Positions 16,287 to 26,487 are shown, numbered from the stretch's first letter. The stretch is DNA of 64,000 nt from Haliscomenobacter sp033763495 (GCF_033763495.1 NZ_JANRKL010000095.1:27452-91451), one strand, 5' to 3'. Program-made: numbers and translations. The notes: a model not told the origin generated them from the sequence alone.

Positions 16287-17903
16287 TTATTTGTTGATTT
16301 CTTCCAAAGTAGCGGCATGCCGCTCGAACATATAGCGTTCGGGTGAATAAGCAATGGCTTTTACATTTTCAGCTTGAATGTAGTATTCGATACGATTTCC
16401 TCCCGCTTTCAGACTTACCCCATAGATGGAATCTCCCGTCTTCTCATCATGATGCTGACCATCGTCAAACATCATTGCCGATTTGAATGCTTCTCTGGGG
16501 CCGAAACGGTAATACACGGTAACCTTATTGGCAAACTCTCCGATTTTAGCATTGATCTGAAAATCTTCCATGGTATTTGCAGCATATTTATCGCGGTGTC
16601 TGGCCTTGACTTCAGAGATCATTGGGGGTAGCACGGCCAAAGCAGGGTGGCGTTTGAGGAAACGCACCCTTTCATTCATTAATTCCACAATACCTGGCAC
16701 CTGGATGGTACGGCCTATGGTGGCAATCAAACTGCGTTCAAAATCCATACCTGAATAGGCTTTATTGGGATCATTGAGCAGGGAAGGTTTGATCAGTTCC
16801 TGCCACTGTTTGGCCTTGGTCTCATAAGCCCCGGTCAGCAATTCAGCAAAGAGGATAGAGCGCAGGTGGGCCAGGTATACCTTGGTGTAGTATGGGTTGG
16901 TCAACAACTTATTGACCAATGGCTTAAGCGGGTTATCTGCATTGAGCATGGGGTCCATTTGTTGCAATTGCAAAAGGTTCAAGTCTGAACCTCGCCCCGT
17001 GTATTTGTACGATCCAAAAGTAAAATTGTAGTCACCAATCAGTGGAGTAAAGCGGCCATCGGCGTCCCGGTACAAATAGTAGCCTGTGCTTTTTCCACCG
17101 GTATAACTATATAAATTGACCAAGACGTTGTTGAAGGCCAGCATCCACAGCGTGCGGTCCACATCCAGAATGGATTCAATTTGAGCAGGTGATTGATTGA
17201 GCACCCGGGACAATTCGGCCAAATCCCGCAGACCACTACCTTGCAGTACCACAAAGTTGTCAGCATAACAAGATTCTGATTTCTCCAATTGTAAGGTGCC
17301 AAAACCACCATTTAGGCATCCTGATTTGATAAGGGAGTCCTTACGGATTGCTGGACAGTAATAAAAACTTCCTGCACTGGATCCAAAATGCCGTTCAAAG
17401 AATGGCGCCTCAAATGGTTCCAGGTTCACCATTAGGCCATAATATTGACCATTTACAGTAACATTCGCATAATTTGCCTTCGGTGCAGGCATAAATTTGC
17501 GGGCAATATCCGTAGCCAATACCTCGCGCACCATACTTGGATCCCGCAGTGCACTGGACAATCGAATGGTACGGTAGCCTTGTAACTGTTGATTGGCTGA
17601 AGCATAATCCAACTGAATGTGCAGGTTATTGCGTTGGTTTCCAGGCTGGAAGCCTCCACTTTCTCGAATGCGTACTCCCACGCGCCCAAGCGAAGCCCCA
17701 TTTACTTTCAAATCAGCCGCCAGCATTTTATCGCCATTAAAACGGAGTGAATCCAGCAAGAAGCGCCAGTTGTCAGCTCTGAAAGTGAGGTTGATTTCCT
17801 GTATGGATTGTGGATCAAAAAAATCCTTGTTGCTATTGGGTTGTGCATTCAAATGAGTGAGTATACCCAGCAAAATCCAGATAAAGGTAAAGGTTCTGTT
17901 CAT
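16287..17903 (-). CDS. Secreted CotH-kinase family protein, copy 2
   Basis: The 538-residue protein is the upstream member of a tandem CotH pair. It has a signal peptide (FIWILLGILTHLNAQ), the shared segment LSSALRDPSMVREVLATDIA, the MPAPKANYANVTVNG block, and a catalytic-region match reading LIGDYNFTFGS. The C-terminal ~100 residues (FQINAKIGEFANKVTVYYRF) look like an Ig-like domain. Strong similarity to copy 1 across the kinase region, with different ends, points to an old duplication followed by divergence. The upstream 260-bp gap is divergent with the SUMF1 gene and should hold both promoters. Confidence 0.85.
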   Translation of the reverse strand: MNRTFTFIWILLGILTHLNAQPNSNKDFFDPQSIQEINLTFRADNWRFLLDSLRFNGDKMLAADLKVNGASLGRVGVRIRESGGFQPGNQRNNLHIQLDYASANQQLQGYRTIRLSSALRDPSMVREVLATDIARKFMPAPKANYANVTVNGQYYGLMVNLEPFEAPFFERHFGSSAGSFYYCPAIRKDSLIKSGCLNGGFGTLQLEKSESCYADNFVVLQGSGLRDLAELSRVLNQSPAQIESILDVDRTLWMLAFNNVLVNLYSYTGGKSTGYYLYRDADGRFTPLIGDYNFTFGSYKYTGRGSDLNLLQLQQMDPMLNADNPLKPLVNKLLTNPYYTKVYLAHLRSILFAELLTGAYETKAKQWQELIKPSLLNDPNKAYSGMDFERSLIATIGRTIQVPGIVELMNERVRFLKRHPALAVLPPMISEVKARHRDKYAANTMEDFQINAKIGEFANKVTVYYRFGPREAFKSAMMFDDGQHHDEKTGDSIYGVSLKAGGNRIEYYIQAENVKAIAYSPERYMFERHAATLEEINK

Positions 17904-18163
17904 GATGGCTAAGAGATCAAATTCCTTGCAATATTAGCAAAATAAATTTATGAAGCGCGAAATCAGCATTTCTATCGCATTAACGTGAAAAAACTGGAAA
18001 GTTGTTAAGCAAGTGGCATTGTTTTTTAACTAAATGCCAAAAATAGCTGGTAGCTAATGGTACTATTTTCCATTTTTTGTCCGTTTTTAGCAGCCAGATA
18101 TCCAGACTTTCTAAATATAAAGTCTACACTTTCTGTTCTCTGCAAATTCTATCCTACGCTACC

Positions 18164-19108
18164 ATGAAAAATTATTTCCTTTTTTTGGCCTACCTCGGTC
18201 TGTTCCAAGCTTTACAAGCCCAAACTGTGGGTGAGATCAGCAAAGTCACCATTCCTGGTGGCAAGGCCGAGTTCAGCTTGAGTTACATTCCAGCTGGCCA
18301 GCTCTCTATTCAGTCAAGCGAAGGCAAAAGCCTGGACATCAAGTTGGATGCCTTCTGGATGGGCACTCGGGAAGTCACCTACGATGAGTTTATCCAATTT
18401 CAATTCCGCAGAAATGACAACAACAGCAGCAATTGGAAAGATGGCAAATACAGCGCCGATGCAATTACCCGCCCTACCCCCCAGTATATGGATTACACCT
18501 GGGGAATGGGTACAATCGGCGGGGTTCCTGCTGTGGCAATGACCCAACAAGGTGCCCTGCGCTATTGCCAGTGGTTGTACCAAAAAACAGGTCAGTTTTA
18601 TCGCTTGCCCACCGAAGCAGAATGGGAATATGCTTGCCGAGCTGGTGCAAAAGGGCCCCTTCCGGAAGGTGTTACCCCAGACAACCTTGGCGATTATGCA
18701 TGGCATTACGACAATAGTACCGAAAAATACCACCCAACTGGCCAAAAGAAGGCCAACGCCTGGGGTCTTTTTGATATGTTGGGCAATGTAGCGGAATGGA
18801 CTGCCGATGCTTATGTGGATGACTATTTTGGCGAAAGCAGCAAAAACCCCGTGAACCCCTGGTATAAGCCAAACGCCAAATACCCACACACCATCAGAGG
18901 GGGCTCCTTTGACGACAATCCTGAAGACTGCTCTTGCTCCAAAAGGGTAAAATCCTTAGCCAGCTTGCAAAAACGGGACCCACAAATTCCCAGAAGCCGC
19001 TGGTGGAATACCGATTCCTCTTGGCTGGGTTTCCGACTGGTACGTCCGGTCAAACAACCTACTGCGGCTGAGGTAGAAGCCTATTTTAAAGAAGCAATTG
19101 TAGATTAG
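18164..19108 (+). CDS. Secreted SUMF1/FGE-fold protein
   Basis: The 314-residue exported protein has a signal peptide ending LQALQAQ and one formylglycine-generating-enzyme-like (SUMF1) domain. It contains FWMGTREVTYDEF, LPTEAEWEYACRAGA, WGLFDMLGNVAEWTAD, IRGGSF and the final WLGFRLVR, which are the normal landmarks of this fold. It is more likely a structural or surface member, as in GldJ/GldK-like proteins, than a true sulfatase-maturing enzyme, since most Bacteroidota SUMF1 proteins are not. The ATG at 18164 is chosen for the signal peptide. It may form a unit with the Gfo/Idh gene 130 bp downstream. Confidence 0.85.
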   Translation: MKNYFLFLAYLGLFQALQAQTVGEISKVTIPGGKAEFSLSYIPAGQLSIQSSEGKSLDIKLDAFWMGTREVTYDEFIQFQFRRNDNNSSNWKDGKYSADAITRPTPQYMDYTWGMGTIGGVPAVAMTQQGALRYCQWLYQKTGQFYRLPTEAEWEYACRAGAKGPLPEGVTPDNLGDYAWHYDNSTEKYHPTGQKKANAWGLFDMLGNVAEWTADAYVDDYFGESSKNPVNPWYKPNAKYPHTIRGGSFDDNPEDCSCSKRVKSLASLQKRDPQIPRSRWWNTDSSWLGFRLVRPVKQPTAAEVEAYFKEAIVD

Positions 19109-19237
19109 TTGAAAGGTATCCGAGTGGTTTTGAGGAGCCTGATGGTACCAATGGTCGACTTTCTCTAATTCTCACCACTGCAACACCTCAATTTTTCCTA
19201 TTTTTACTAAAATTATAAACATCAATCGCTATACAGC

Positions 19238-20569
19238 ATGAGCACAAAAAACAAAAAGACGGGTTTCGATCGCCGCCGTTTCGTAAGGACTTCGGCCGCC
19301 GTTACTGGAGGATTGCTCCTCGTACCTGAATTACTCAGCGCCAAGGCTTTCAACAGTGTTGATGATGCCATTAAAGTTGGCGTGATTGGCTGTGGTGGCC
19401 GAGGCACCGGGGCCGCAGTACAAGCCCTCTCCACTACCCAAAACGTAAAAATCGTTGCGATGGGCGACGCTTTTGCCGATCGCCTGGAAAACAGCTACAA
19501 GCAGATCGAAAAAGCAATGGCAGCAAAACAAAAAGTGGACAGACTGGATGTGCCCAAAGAGCACCGCTTTGTCGGTTTTGACGCCTATAAGAAGGTTATT
19601 CCTCTGTGCGACGTGGTGATTTTGGCCAGCCCTCCGGGTTTCCGCCCCGATCACTTTACTGCAGCAGTAGCAGCAGGCAAACAAATCTTTATGGAAAAAC
19701 CAGTAGCCACAGATGCTGTTGGTGTTCGTAAAGTGTTGGAAGCAGCAGAAATTGCCAAACAGAAAAAGCTCAATGTGGTCGTTGGTTTGCAGCGCCACTA
19801 CGAAAATGTTTACCAGCAGTGGGTTGAAAAACTGCACGAAGGCGCCATTGGTGACATCACCATGAGCAGCGTGTATTGGAACAACGAAGGGGTTTGGGTG
19901 AAAAAACGCGAAGAGAAACAAACCGAAATGGAGTACCAAATGCGCAACTGGTACTACTTCAACTGGCTTTGTGGCGACCATATCGTAGAGCAGCACATCC
20001 ACAACCTGGATGTAGGCAACTGGGTAAAAAAGGCATATCCGGTAAGAGCTTCCGGAATGGGTGGCCGCCAGGTTCGCACAGGCAAAGAATACGGTGAGAT
20101 TTTTGACCACCACTTTGTAGAGTACGAATATGCGGATGGCTCGATGATGTACAGCCAGTGCCGCCACCAGCCAGGTACCCCCAGCAAAGTAACCGAGGCT
20201 TTTGTAGGTACTAAAGGGAAAGCACCAAAACCCGGGATCATCCAGGATCATTCTGGAAAAACCATCATGCGCATCAGCGGCAAAGATGATCCAGATCCCT
20301 ACCAGGTTGAGCACGATGTTTTGTTTGCAGCCATTGCCAAAGGTGAATACAAATTTGCCGATGCCGAAAATGGCGCCAAAGCAACCATGACTGCGATCCT
20401 GGGCCGGATGGCAACCTATTCTGGCCAGGTTGTTGAATGGGATAAAGCATTGAATTCCAATATCAGTTTGTTCCCTGAAAAATTGGCCTGGGATGCCTTA
20501 CCAAAGGTATTACCTGACAAAGATGGATTTTATCCCATTGCTATGCCGGGCAAATCTGTGGTGATTTAA
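19238..20569 (+). CDS. Tat-exported Gfo/Idh/MocA oxidoreductase
   Basis: The 443-residue NAD(P)-dependent oxidoreductase begins with a twin-arginine signal (RRRFVRTSAAVTGG) and so should be exported folded with its cofactor. The Rossmann motif is VGVIGCGGRGTGA at about 48, followed by the EKPVATD motif at about 150 that carries the family's key lysine, and VVGLQRHY. The HNLDVGNW segment contributes the catalytic histidine region. Many Tat-type Gfo/Idh proteins of Bacteroidota act on sugars outside the cytoplasm; the exact substrate is unknown. Gene order with an SUMF1 protein is suggestive of surface glycan work only. Confidence 0.9.
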   Translation: MSTKNKKTGFDRRRFVRTSAAVTGGLLLVPELLSAKAFNSVDDAIKVGVIGCGGRGTGAAVQALSTTQNVKIVAMGDAFADRLENSYKQIEKAMAAKQKVDRLDVPKEHRFVGFDAYKKVIPLCDVVILASPPGFRPDHFTAAVAAGKQIFMEKPVATDAVGVRKVLEAAEIAKQKKLNVVVGLQRHYENVYQQWVEKLHEGAIGDITMSSVYWNNEGVWVKKREEKQTEMEYQMRNWYYFNWLCGDHIVEQHIHNLDVGNWVKKAYPVRASGMGGRQVRTGKEYGEIFDHHFVEYEYADGSMMYSQCRHQPGTPSKVTEAFVGTKGKAPKPGIIQDHSGKTIMRISGKDDPDPYQVEHDVLFAAIAKGEYKFADAENGAKATMTAILGRMATYSGQVVEWDKALNSNISLFPEKLAWDALPKVLPDKDGFYPIAMPGKSVVI

Positions 20570-20584
20570 TCATTGTGCACGGGT

Positions 20585-20649
20585 GACCGTAAGGGCGACC
20601 CTTACGGTCGCCCTTAACAACATCGGGCGACCGCAAGGGTCGCCCCTAC
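20585..20649. repeat. Double hairpin of palindromic family F1
   Basis: GACCGTAAGGG (20585-20595) pairs with CCCTTACGGTC (20599-20609). A second hairpin, GGGCGACC (20625-20632) with GGTCGCCC (20638-20645), ends in CCTAC. The arms of the two can also pair with each other. It sits right after the Gfo/Idh stop codon. Confidence 0.7.
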
Positions 20650-20663
20650 ATTTACCCCATTTT

Positions 20664-23600
20664 ATGCCGCTTCCAATCTCCATCCCATTTTTCGCCTTTC
20701 GCCTCAATTTCAGCAACAACATCAGCTTGCTGAATCCCATGACCGATGCTCAGGCCATTCGTTTGGGCAAAACCTTGAGCGAAGTAGCTGAAGAATACCA
20801 GCATGCCTTGCAGGAGCAGTTGTACAATCGTACACCCCTCCTGCCTTTGATGGACTTGTTAAGGCCCAGCACCTATTATGCAGCAAGCCTGGACCTTGAT
20901 TTTCCCGCTGGATCAACTGGCCCAGGTAGCCCAGCTTTCAGCCTTAGTTTTGATTATTTTTTCCAACAACAAGAACATGCCTGGCGAGCCATTTTACCCG
21001 CCCTGGGGCTGGAGACCTCAACCACTCAATCCGAAGATTTAGAAGAAAACCTGCGGGAACTGGTACGCATCGATTTTAGGCGGCATGAACGTTTGTTTTC
21101 CGTACAAGACATCATTTCTACCATTTGGTACAAAAGTGTAGAGTTGATTCAAAAAGAAATCAACCTCGAAGCATTAGACCCCGGTGAAAAACGCCCAACC
21201 AAAGAATTGGGTCAATTTGTGTGGCTCGACAAAGTGGCCAATAAACTCAATATCACCCGCCAAGAAAGTTATGGGTGCGAAAAAGAACTCAACCAGGTTT
21301 TACGGATTTTAAAAGGTGGATATCCCAATAATTTACTACTGGTAGGTCCCTCCGGAGTAGGCAAAACTGCCCTGATTTGGGAGGCTGCCCGCCAATTGGA
21401 GTTGCAAAGCCCGGGAGAATTACACATTTGGGAAACAACAGCTTCCACCTTGATCAAGGAATTGTCCCAAGACCGCGGATGGGAATTCAACCTTTCTGAA
21501 TTGCTCAAAGAGATTGCCAATACCCCCCATGTGATCTACTTGCGCAACTTGATGGATCTCTTTGAAGTTGGTCAATATGAAGGCAACGATTCCAGCATGG
21601 CCGACTTTTTGATCCCTTACCTGAGTCAGGGGCACATTCGAATGATCGCTGAATGTAGCGGTGAACAGTTTGCCCGCATTGAGCTAAACTCACCGGGCTA
21701 CCCTGCTTATTTCCAGATTTTGCAAATGCAGGAACCTAGGGGTGAACACATGGACCAGATCATCCTGGACAAAGTAAAAGCCCTGTCGGAGCAAGCCAAC
21801 GTACTCATTGCGGAGGAGGCGGTAAGTGAAGTGATTCGATTGCACCGCCGCTTCATGCCCTATGCGGGTATGCCAGGCAAACCAATCCGTTTTTTGGAAG
21901 GCATGGCCCTACGACTAACCAAACCCCAAGGAGTGGCGGATGATTTTGCCATCATTGATCGCAATGAGGTGATCCGCTATTTTTGTGCAGAAAGTGGCAT
22001 GCCAGCAATGATCGTAGATCCAGCTATCCCTCTGATACCAAACGAAGTACGTAGTTTTTTTAACCAGCAGGTTTTTGGCCAAAACATGGCTGTAGACGCG
22101 GTAATTGACGCTATGGTCGCCATCAAAACCGCACTGGCTCGCACCGACAAACCCATTGCTACCTTCTTGTTTGCAGGGCCAACCGGGGTGGGCAAAACCG
22201 AATTGGCCAAGGTGCTCACCACTTTTATGTTCGGAGACAAAGACCGGATGGTGCGTTTCGACATGAGTGAATACGGCAACCCGAGTGCCTTGTTGCGTTT
22301 GGCCGGAGCTGGTAATGTGGAAGGTTTATTGACCTCAGCAATCCGCAAACAGCCTTTTTCGGTATTGCTTTTTGACGAAATAGAAAAGGCGCATTCCAAC
22401 TTTTTCGATCTCCTGTTGCAACTGCTGGGTGAAGGCCGCCTCACTGACAATCGAGGGCGAGTAGCTGATTTTTGCAGTGCCATCATCATCATGACCACCA
22501 ACCTGGGGGCTGATTCCACCCGTCCTAAACTGGGCTTTGGCCATGCCAATCGCTCTGCCCAAGAGTTGTATCAGGAAGCCATTCGCCGGTATTTCCGGCC
22601 AGAGTTGGTCAACCGCATCGATCAAATCATTGCTTTTCAATCTTTGGATAAAGACCTTATCCGGGCCATTGTTTCTAGGGAACTGGAGCTGTTCAAAAAT
22701 CGGGATGGTATCCGTTATCGAAAATTGGAATTAAACATTCAGGAAAATGCCCTTGAAAAACTAGCCGAAGAGGGCTTCCATCCCAAATACGGTGGCCGCC
22801 AGTTGCAGCGGGCAATCCGGGAGCTGATTGCGCTGCCTTTGGCCAACCAGTTGAACTTACACGACCCTACTGACAAACTAAAGGTGTTGGTTAAAAGCAG
22901 CAAAGGCAAGGTCAGGGTAGAGGTAGAGCCCGAACCTACCCCGCTGGAAGAGCTGCTCGATGAGTTCAACCTTCAGGATGCAGCCGATCAGGTTTCAGCA
23001 TTGCGGGCTTCCGCCATTGCTTTTAAAGAAAGTCATTTGTACACCTTGTTGTTGCAGGAATACGATGATTTGGAAGAAGAAAGTAAAGAAAAAGAAGGCA
23101 AGGACCCAGCTTATTCTGCCCAGGCTGAAATGCGCAAAATGCAATTGATCGAGATTCGGGATAAAGTGGAAGGCCTGGTGGGTGAAGTGGAGGGTTTGGA
23201 GCAACGTTTGTGTCTTGCAGTATTGGGAGAAAGTTCCAGTGAAGAAGAATTGGAACAAGTGGACCAATGGGAAGAAAAGTTTTTCCGCCTCAAAATAGAG
23301 ATTTATCAACAGGCCAACCCTTCCGCCAATACTGCCTACCTGAGTATTTATGGCGAAGCCTTCGAAAAAATGCGCCCAATCTATACTGTGCTTTGCGCCG
23401 AAAAAAACTTCGAGGTAGCTTACACCGAAGTTTGGTTTCGGGAATCCTTGTATTTTAGTCTGAATGAAGAGGGTAAAACGGCCGAGCAGTACCTTTTTGT
23501 CGAACAAGAAGATTTAGCTCAATTCACCCCTGAGTACAATGACCGCTTGATTGGCTTAATCCTTAAAATCAATGGCCCGGCAGTGCAATTGTTTTTTAGC

Positions 23601-23873
23601 GGCGAAGAAGGAGTCCAAAAATGGCACAACCTTCAACGCAAAGAGCAATTTATTGGTGAGGTAAAAGTGAGCGAACAAAAAAATACGCCTCCACGCGGGG
23701 TACATTTGAAAAATCACTTCAATCGTTTGCCCATCCGCCGCACCTTGGAATTCCCACAGGTTAAAGACAATGTTTGGCGGGTTAACCGACAAATTGCCGA
23801 AGATCAATACATCAGTTATCTGCTTTTTCAACTCGAACAGCAATTTAAATTGAATTTGGACAACCAATTTTGA
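20664..23873 (+). CDS. Two-module AAA+ ATPase of the Clp/HSP100 class with unusual C-terminal extension
   Basis: The 1069-residue protein has two AAA+ modules. Module 1 has Walker A LLLVGPSGVGKTALI at about 225, but its Walker B region reads VIYLRNLMDLF, lacking the usual Asp-Glu. Module 2 is intact (FAGPTGVGKTELAK at about 502, VLLFDEIEKAH, the NLGADS sensor region, and the GGRQLQRAIREL box of ClpB/ClpA). The N-terminal ~200 residues are not a Clp_N repeat pair. After module 2 comes a ~300-residue extension with a coiled, acidic part and a segment (ILKINGPAVQLFFSGEEGV) that faintly recalls the PCRF region of release factors. Function unknown. The start is uncertain: ATG at 20664 or 20739. 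Confidence 0.8.
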   Translation: MPLPISIPFFAFRLNFSNNISLLNPMTDAQAIRLGKTLSEVAEEYQHALQEQLYNRTPLLPLMDLLRPSTYYAASLDLDFPAGSTGPGSPAFSLSFDYFFQQQEHAWRAILPALGLETSTTQSEDLEENLRELVRIDFRRHERLFSVQDIISTIWYKSVELIQKEINLEALDPGEKRPTKELGQFVWLDKVANKLNITRQESYGCEKELNQVLRILKGGYPNNLLLVGPSGVGKTALIWEAARQLELQSPGELHIWETTASTLIKELSQDRGWEFNLSELLKEIANTPHVIYLRNLMDLFEVGQYEGNDSSMADFLIPYLSQGHIRMIAECSGEQFARIELNSPGYPAYFQILQMQEPRGEHMDQIILDKVKALSEQANVLIAEEAVSEVIRLHRRFMPYAGMPGKPIRFLEGMALRLTKPQGVADDFAIIDRNEVIRYFCAESGMPAMIVDPAIPLIPNEVRSFFNQQVFGQNMAVDAVIDAMVAIKTALARTDKPIATFLFAGPTGVGKTELAKVLTTFMFGDKDRMVRFDMSEYGNPSALLRLAGAGNVEGLLTSAIRKQPFSVLLFDEIEKAHSNFFDLLLQLLGEGRLTDNRGRVADFCSAIIIMTTNLGADSTRPKLGFGHANRSAQELYQEAIRRYFRPELVNRIDQIIAFQSLDKDLIRAIVSRELELFKNRDGIRYRKLELNIQENALEKLAEEGFHPKYGGRQLQRAIRELIALPLANQLNLHDPTDKLKVLVKSSKGKVRVEVEPEPTPLEELLDEFNLQDAADQVSALRASAIAFKESHLYTLLLQEYDDLEEESKEKEGKDPAYSAQAEMRKMQLIEIRDKVEGLVGEVEGLEQRLCLAVLGESSSEEELEQVDQWEEKFFRLKIEIYQQANPSANTAYLSIYGEAFEKMRPIYTVLCAEKNFEVAYTEVWFRESLYFSLNEEGKTAEQYLFVEQEDLAQFTPEYNDRLIGLILKINGPAVQLFFSGEEGVQKWHNLQRKEQFIGEVKVSEQKNTPPRGVHLKNHFNRLPIRRTLEFPQVKDNVWRVNRQIAEDQYISYLLFQLEQQFKLNLDNQF

Positions 23874-23952
23874 GCTTTTTGCGTCTTAAATTCGTATTTG
23901 TTTTAGCGCAACCCCAGAACACCCTATTTGAATTGGATCTAAAAAAATTGCA

Positions 23953-26487
23953 ATGAGATTGGAGTTGAATATGATTGTGTGGAGAAAGTATGTCCACGTT
24001 TTTGGTACCCTGTTGATGTTTTTGTTTGTACTCAGCAATTTGGCTGGGCAAAATAAAACCTATGTTGGCAAAATCCAGGATGCTAAAAGCCTGGAAGCCT
24101 TGGCATTTGTCAGCGTCGGCATTAAAGGCAATAGCCAGGGCACCACCACTGACCTCGATGGGAATTTCTCCATCACCGCATCCAGCACAGCCATTCTGGT
24201 CATCAGTTATGTGGGTTATAGCACCAAAGAAGTTCCATTAAAAGATGCGGGTTCTTTTTTGTTGATCTCACTAAGTGAAGATGTGCTCAGTTTGCCCGAA
24301 GTTACCATCCGCCCTAAAGAAAATCCTGCCTGGGGCATCATCCGCAAAGTATTGGCGAATCGTCCGCAAAACAATCCCGAAGAATACAAAACCTACCAGT
24401 ACACCTCCTACAACAAATCTTCCTTTACTGTTGCGGATTTTCGACAGTTTAAAGAATCGCTCAAAAAAGACAAAAAAGACAAAAGTGAAAAACCTAAACA
24501 ACGTTCGCCGGAAGCCATTCGTCGGGACTCCATCATCAGCGATGCACTCCTGAATAAAATGTACCTCTGGGTGAAGGAGTCGGTCGTAGAAGTATTCCAC
24601 AAAGAACCAACCCAGGATAAAGAGCGCATCATCGCCAGCAAATCCTCCTTGCCTGGTGACTTTTCCATGGGTTTTGCAGCCAGTGATTTCCAACCTTTTG
24701 GTTTTTACAAAGAAGTAATGTCCTTGACGCTGGCCAGTTTGAACTTCGTCAACCCCATCAGCGATGGCACCTTCAATCGCTACGATTTTCAGATTCAGGA
24801 TACCATCTATCAGGGGCAAGACAGCACTTTTGTCATTTTTTACCAACCTTATAAAGGAAAAAATTTTGATGGTTTGCGTGGAGTTTTGCACATCAACTCC
24901 AATGGTTATGCCATGGAAAATGTGATTGCCAGCCCTGCGGATACCAGTCTCAATATCCAGTTTAGAGTACAGCAACAGTACAAATTCAATGGTAAATTTT
25001 GGTTTCCTGAAATCTTGCAAACCGAGCTTAACATGCCCGTGGGTAATGAGGGCAGTACCTTTGAATTACAAATCCGCAACCGCACCCAGGTCAAAAACCC
25101 AAGGGTGAATGAAGATATTCCGGCAAGCGTGTTCAATTATGCCACCCGGGAGCAGGAAGTTGACGCCAAACGCCTGAGTGAAGAAGAATGGAATGCGCTT
25201 CGTCTGGATACCCTCAGCGAACGAGAGCAAAATTCCTATTCCATGTGGGATTCTATCCCGGAATTGAAGGGACCACGCAATTTGTTCAGAACCTTGGGCA
25301 ATACCGCCAAGGCCTATTACACCGGAATGCTGCCGATTGGCCAATTTGAAATCCCGCTGCGGGATGTGATCGGGCTAAATGGCTATGAGGGATACCGGCT
25401 CGGTTTGGCACTGCGCAGCAATTTTAAAGGTTGGTCCTGGTTGCAATTGCGGGGCTACGTGGCCTATGGACTCAAAGACGAAGCCTGGAAATATGGGCTA
25501 CGCACAGAGCTGCTGTTGAGCCAAAACAAGGATTTGCGCATGCGTTTGTCCTACCGCCGAGATGTCAATGAGCCGGGCTCATTCAACATTCTTTCGGACC
25601 AAACCCCACTTCTCGGCCGCATTGTGCCCCGCAACTGGATCCGCAACCGCATGGACAGCATCGAATCCTTCCGCGCCGAGCTATTCTACCGCCCCAGCGC
25701 CCACTTGCAGCTCAACCCTTACTGGCGACGCGAAAGTCGGCAAACCACTTATCCTTATTCTTTTGTACAGGATGAAAGTGTATCCAAAGGCACTTTTCAA
25801 ATGCAGGAAGTAGGCTTTAACCTGCGTTTTGCCCCCAAGGAATGGTTGCACAAAGACGGCATCACCGAAACGATTTATTATTTTACTTATCCCGTTTTCG
25901 ACTTTCAGGTGGCACAAGGCAGAATTACAGGAGTGTCCGACCCGATCAATTATACGCGTTTAATCCTGAGTATGGAAGGCCAAAATACCTCCAAGGCTTT
26001 AGGCCGCACGGTGTACCGCATCATGGGTGGTATGATGCTCGGCAATGTCCCCTACCCTTACCTGTTCAACGCACCAGGGGTACGGCGGGATGCTGGCTCC
26101 CCCATTTTTAGCTACCACGTTTTTCAAACGATGGGCCTATACGAGTTTGCTGGTGATCGTTTTGCGTACCTCTTCTTTGAACACAACTTTGGTAAACTTC
26201 TGCTCAAAATCAAGTCCAAATACAGCCAACCGGAAATTGCCCTTGCCCAAAACATCGCCTGGGGGAATTTGATGAATCCTGAAGCGCATCAGGAACTTGA
26301 CTTCAAAACCCTGGACAAAGGTTTTTATGAAACGGGCGTTTATTTGCGGAATTTGTTGTTGATCCCTATTCTAAAAGCGGCCAAGTTCAGTGCAGGAGTG
26401 GGCGCTTTTTACCGTTGGGGGCCGTATAGTTTGGAAAATGAGCGGCGCAATTTTGCTTATCAGGTGAATTTTTACTTCACCTTATAA
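23953..26487 (+). CDS. DUF5686 outer-membrane protein with carboxypeptidase-like regulatory domain
   Basis: The 844-residue exported protein has a signal peptide (FLFVLSNLAGQ), then a CarboxypepD-reg-like Ig domain (GKIQDAKSLEALAFVSVGIKG in part, with DLDGNFSI and VISYVGYST), and a long DUF5686 body. The C-terminal ~400 residues alternate in the way of an outer-membrane beta-barrel and end in YQVNFYFTL, a terminal aromatic strand. Such proteins resemble TonB-receptor-like barrels without a plug, and their role is not established. ATG codons at 23953 and 23971 are both possible; the second is closer to the signal peptide. Confidence 0.85.
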   Translation: MRLELNMIVWRKYVHVFGTLLMFLFVLSNLAGQNKTYVGKIQDAKSLEALAFVSVGIKGNSQGTTTDLDGNFSITASSTAILVISYVGYSTKEVPLKDAGSFLLISLSEDVLSLPEVTIRPKENPAWGIIRKVLANRPQNNPEEYKTYQYTSYNKSSFTVADFRQFKESLKKDKKDKSEKPKQRSPEAIRRDSIISDALLNKMYLWVKESVVEVFHKEPTQDKERIIASKSSLPGDFSMGFAASDFQPFGFYKEVMSLTLASLNFVNPISDGTFNRYDFQIQDTIYQGQDSTFVIFYQPYKGKNFDGLRGVLHINSNGYAMENVIASPADTSLNIQFRVQQQYKFNGKFWFPEILQTELNMPVGNEGSTFELQIRNRTQVKNPRVNEDIPASVFNYATREQEVDAKRLSEEEWNALRLDTLSEREQNSYSMWDSIPELKGPRNLFRTLGNTAKAYYTGMLPIGQFEIPLRDVIGLNGYEGYRLGLALRSNFKGWSWLQLRGYVAYGLKDEAWKYGLRTELLLSQNKDLRMRLSYRRDVNEPGSFNILSDQTPLLGRIVPRNWIRNRMDSIESFRAELFYRPSAHLQLNPYWRRESRQTTYPYSFVQDESVSKGTFQMQEVGFNLRFAPKEWLHKDGITETIYYFTYPVFDFQVAQGRITGVSDPINYTRLILSMEGQNTSKALGRTVYRIMGGMMLGNVPYPYLFNAPGVRRDAGSPIFSYHVFQTMGLYEFAGDRFAYLFFEHNFGKLLLKIKSKYSQPEIALAQNIAWGNLMNPEAHQELDFKTLDKGFYETGVYLRNLLLIPILKAAKFSAGVGAFYRWGPYSLENERRNFAYQVNFYFTL

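Noticed and set aside
18164..19108. SUMF1 protein as the formylglycine enzyme for the sulfatase at 53629
   Set aside because: It is 35 kb away, has the look of surface SUMF1 proteins, and the Cys residues of true FGE cannot be confirmed by eye.
20664..23873. Calling the AAA+ protein ClpB
   Set aside because: No Clp_N domain, no standard middle domain, altered first Walker B and a long foreign C-terminus.
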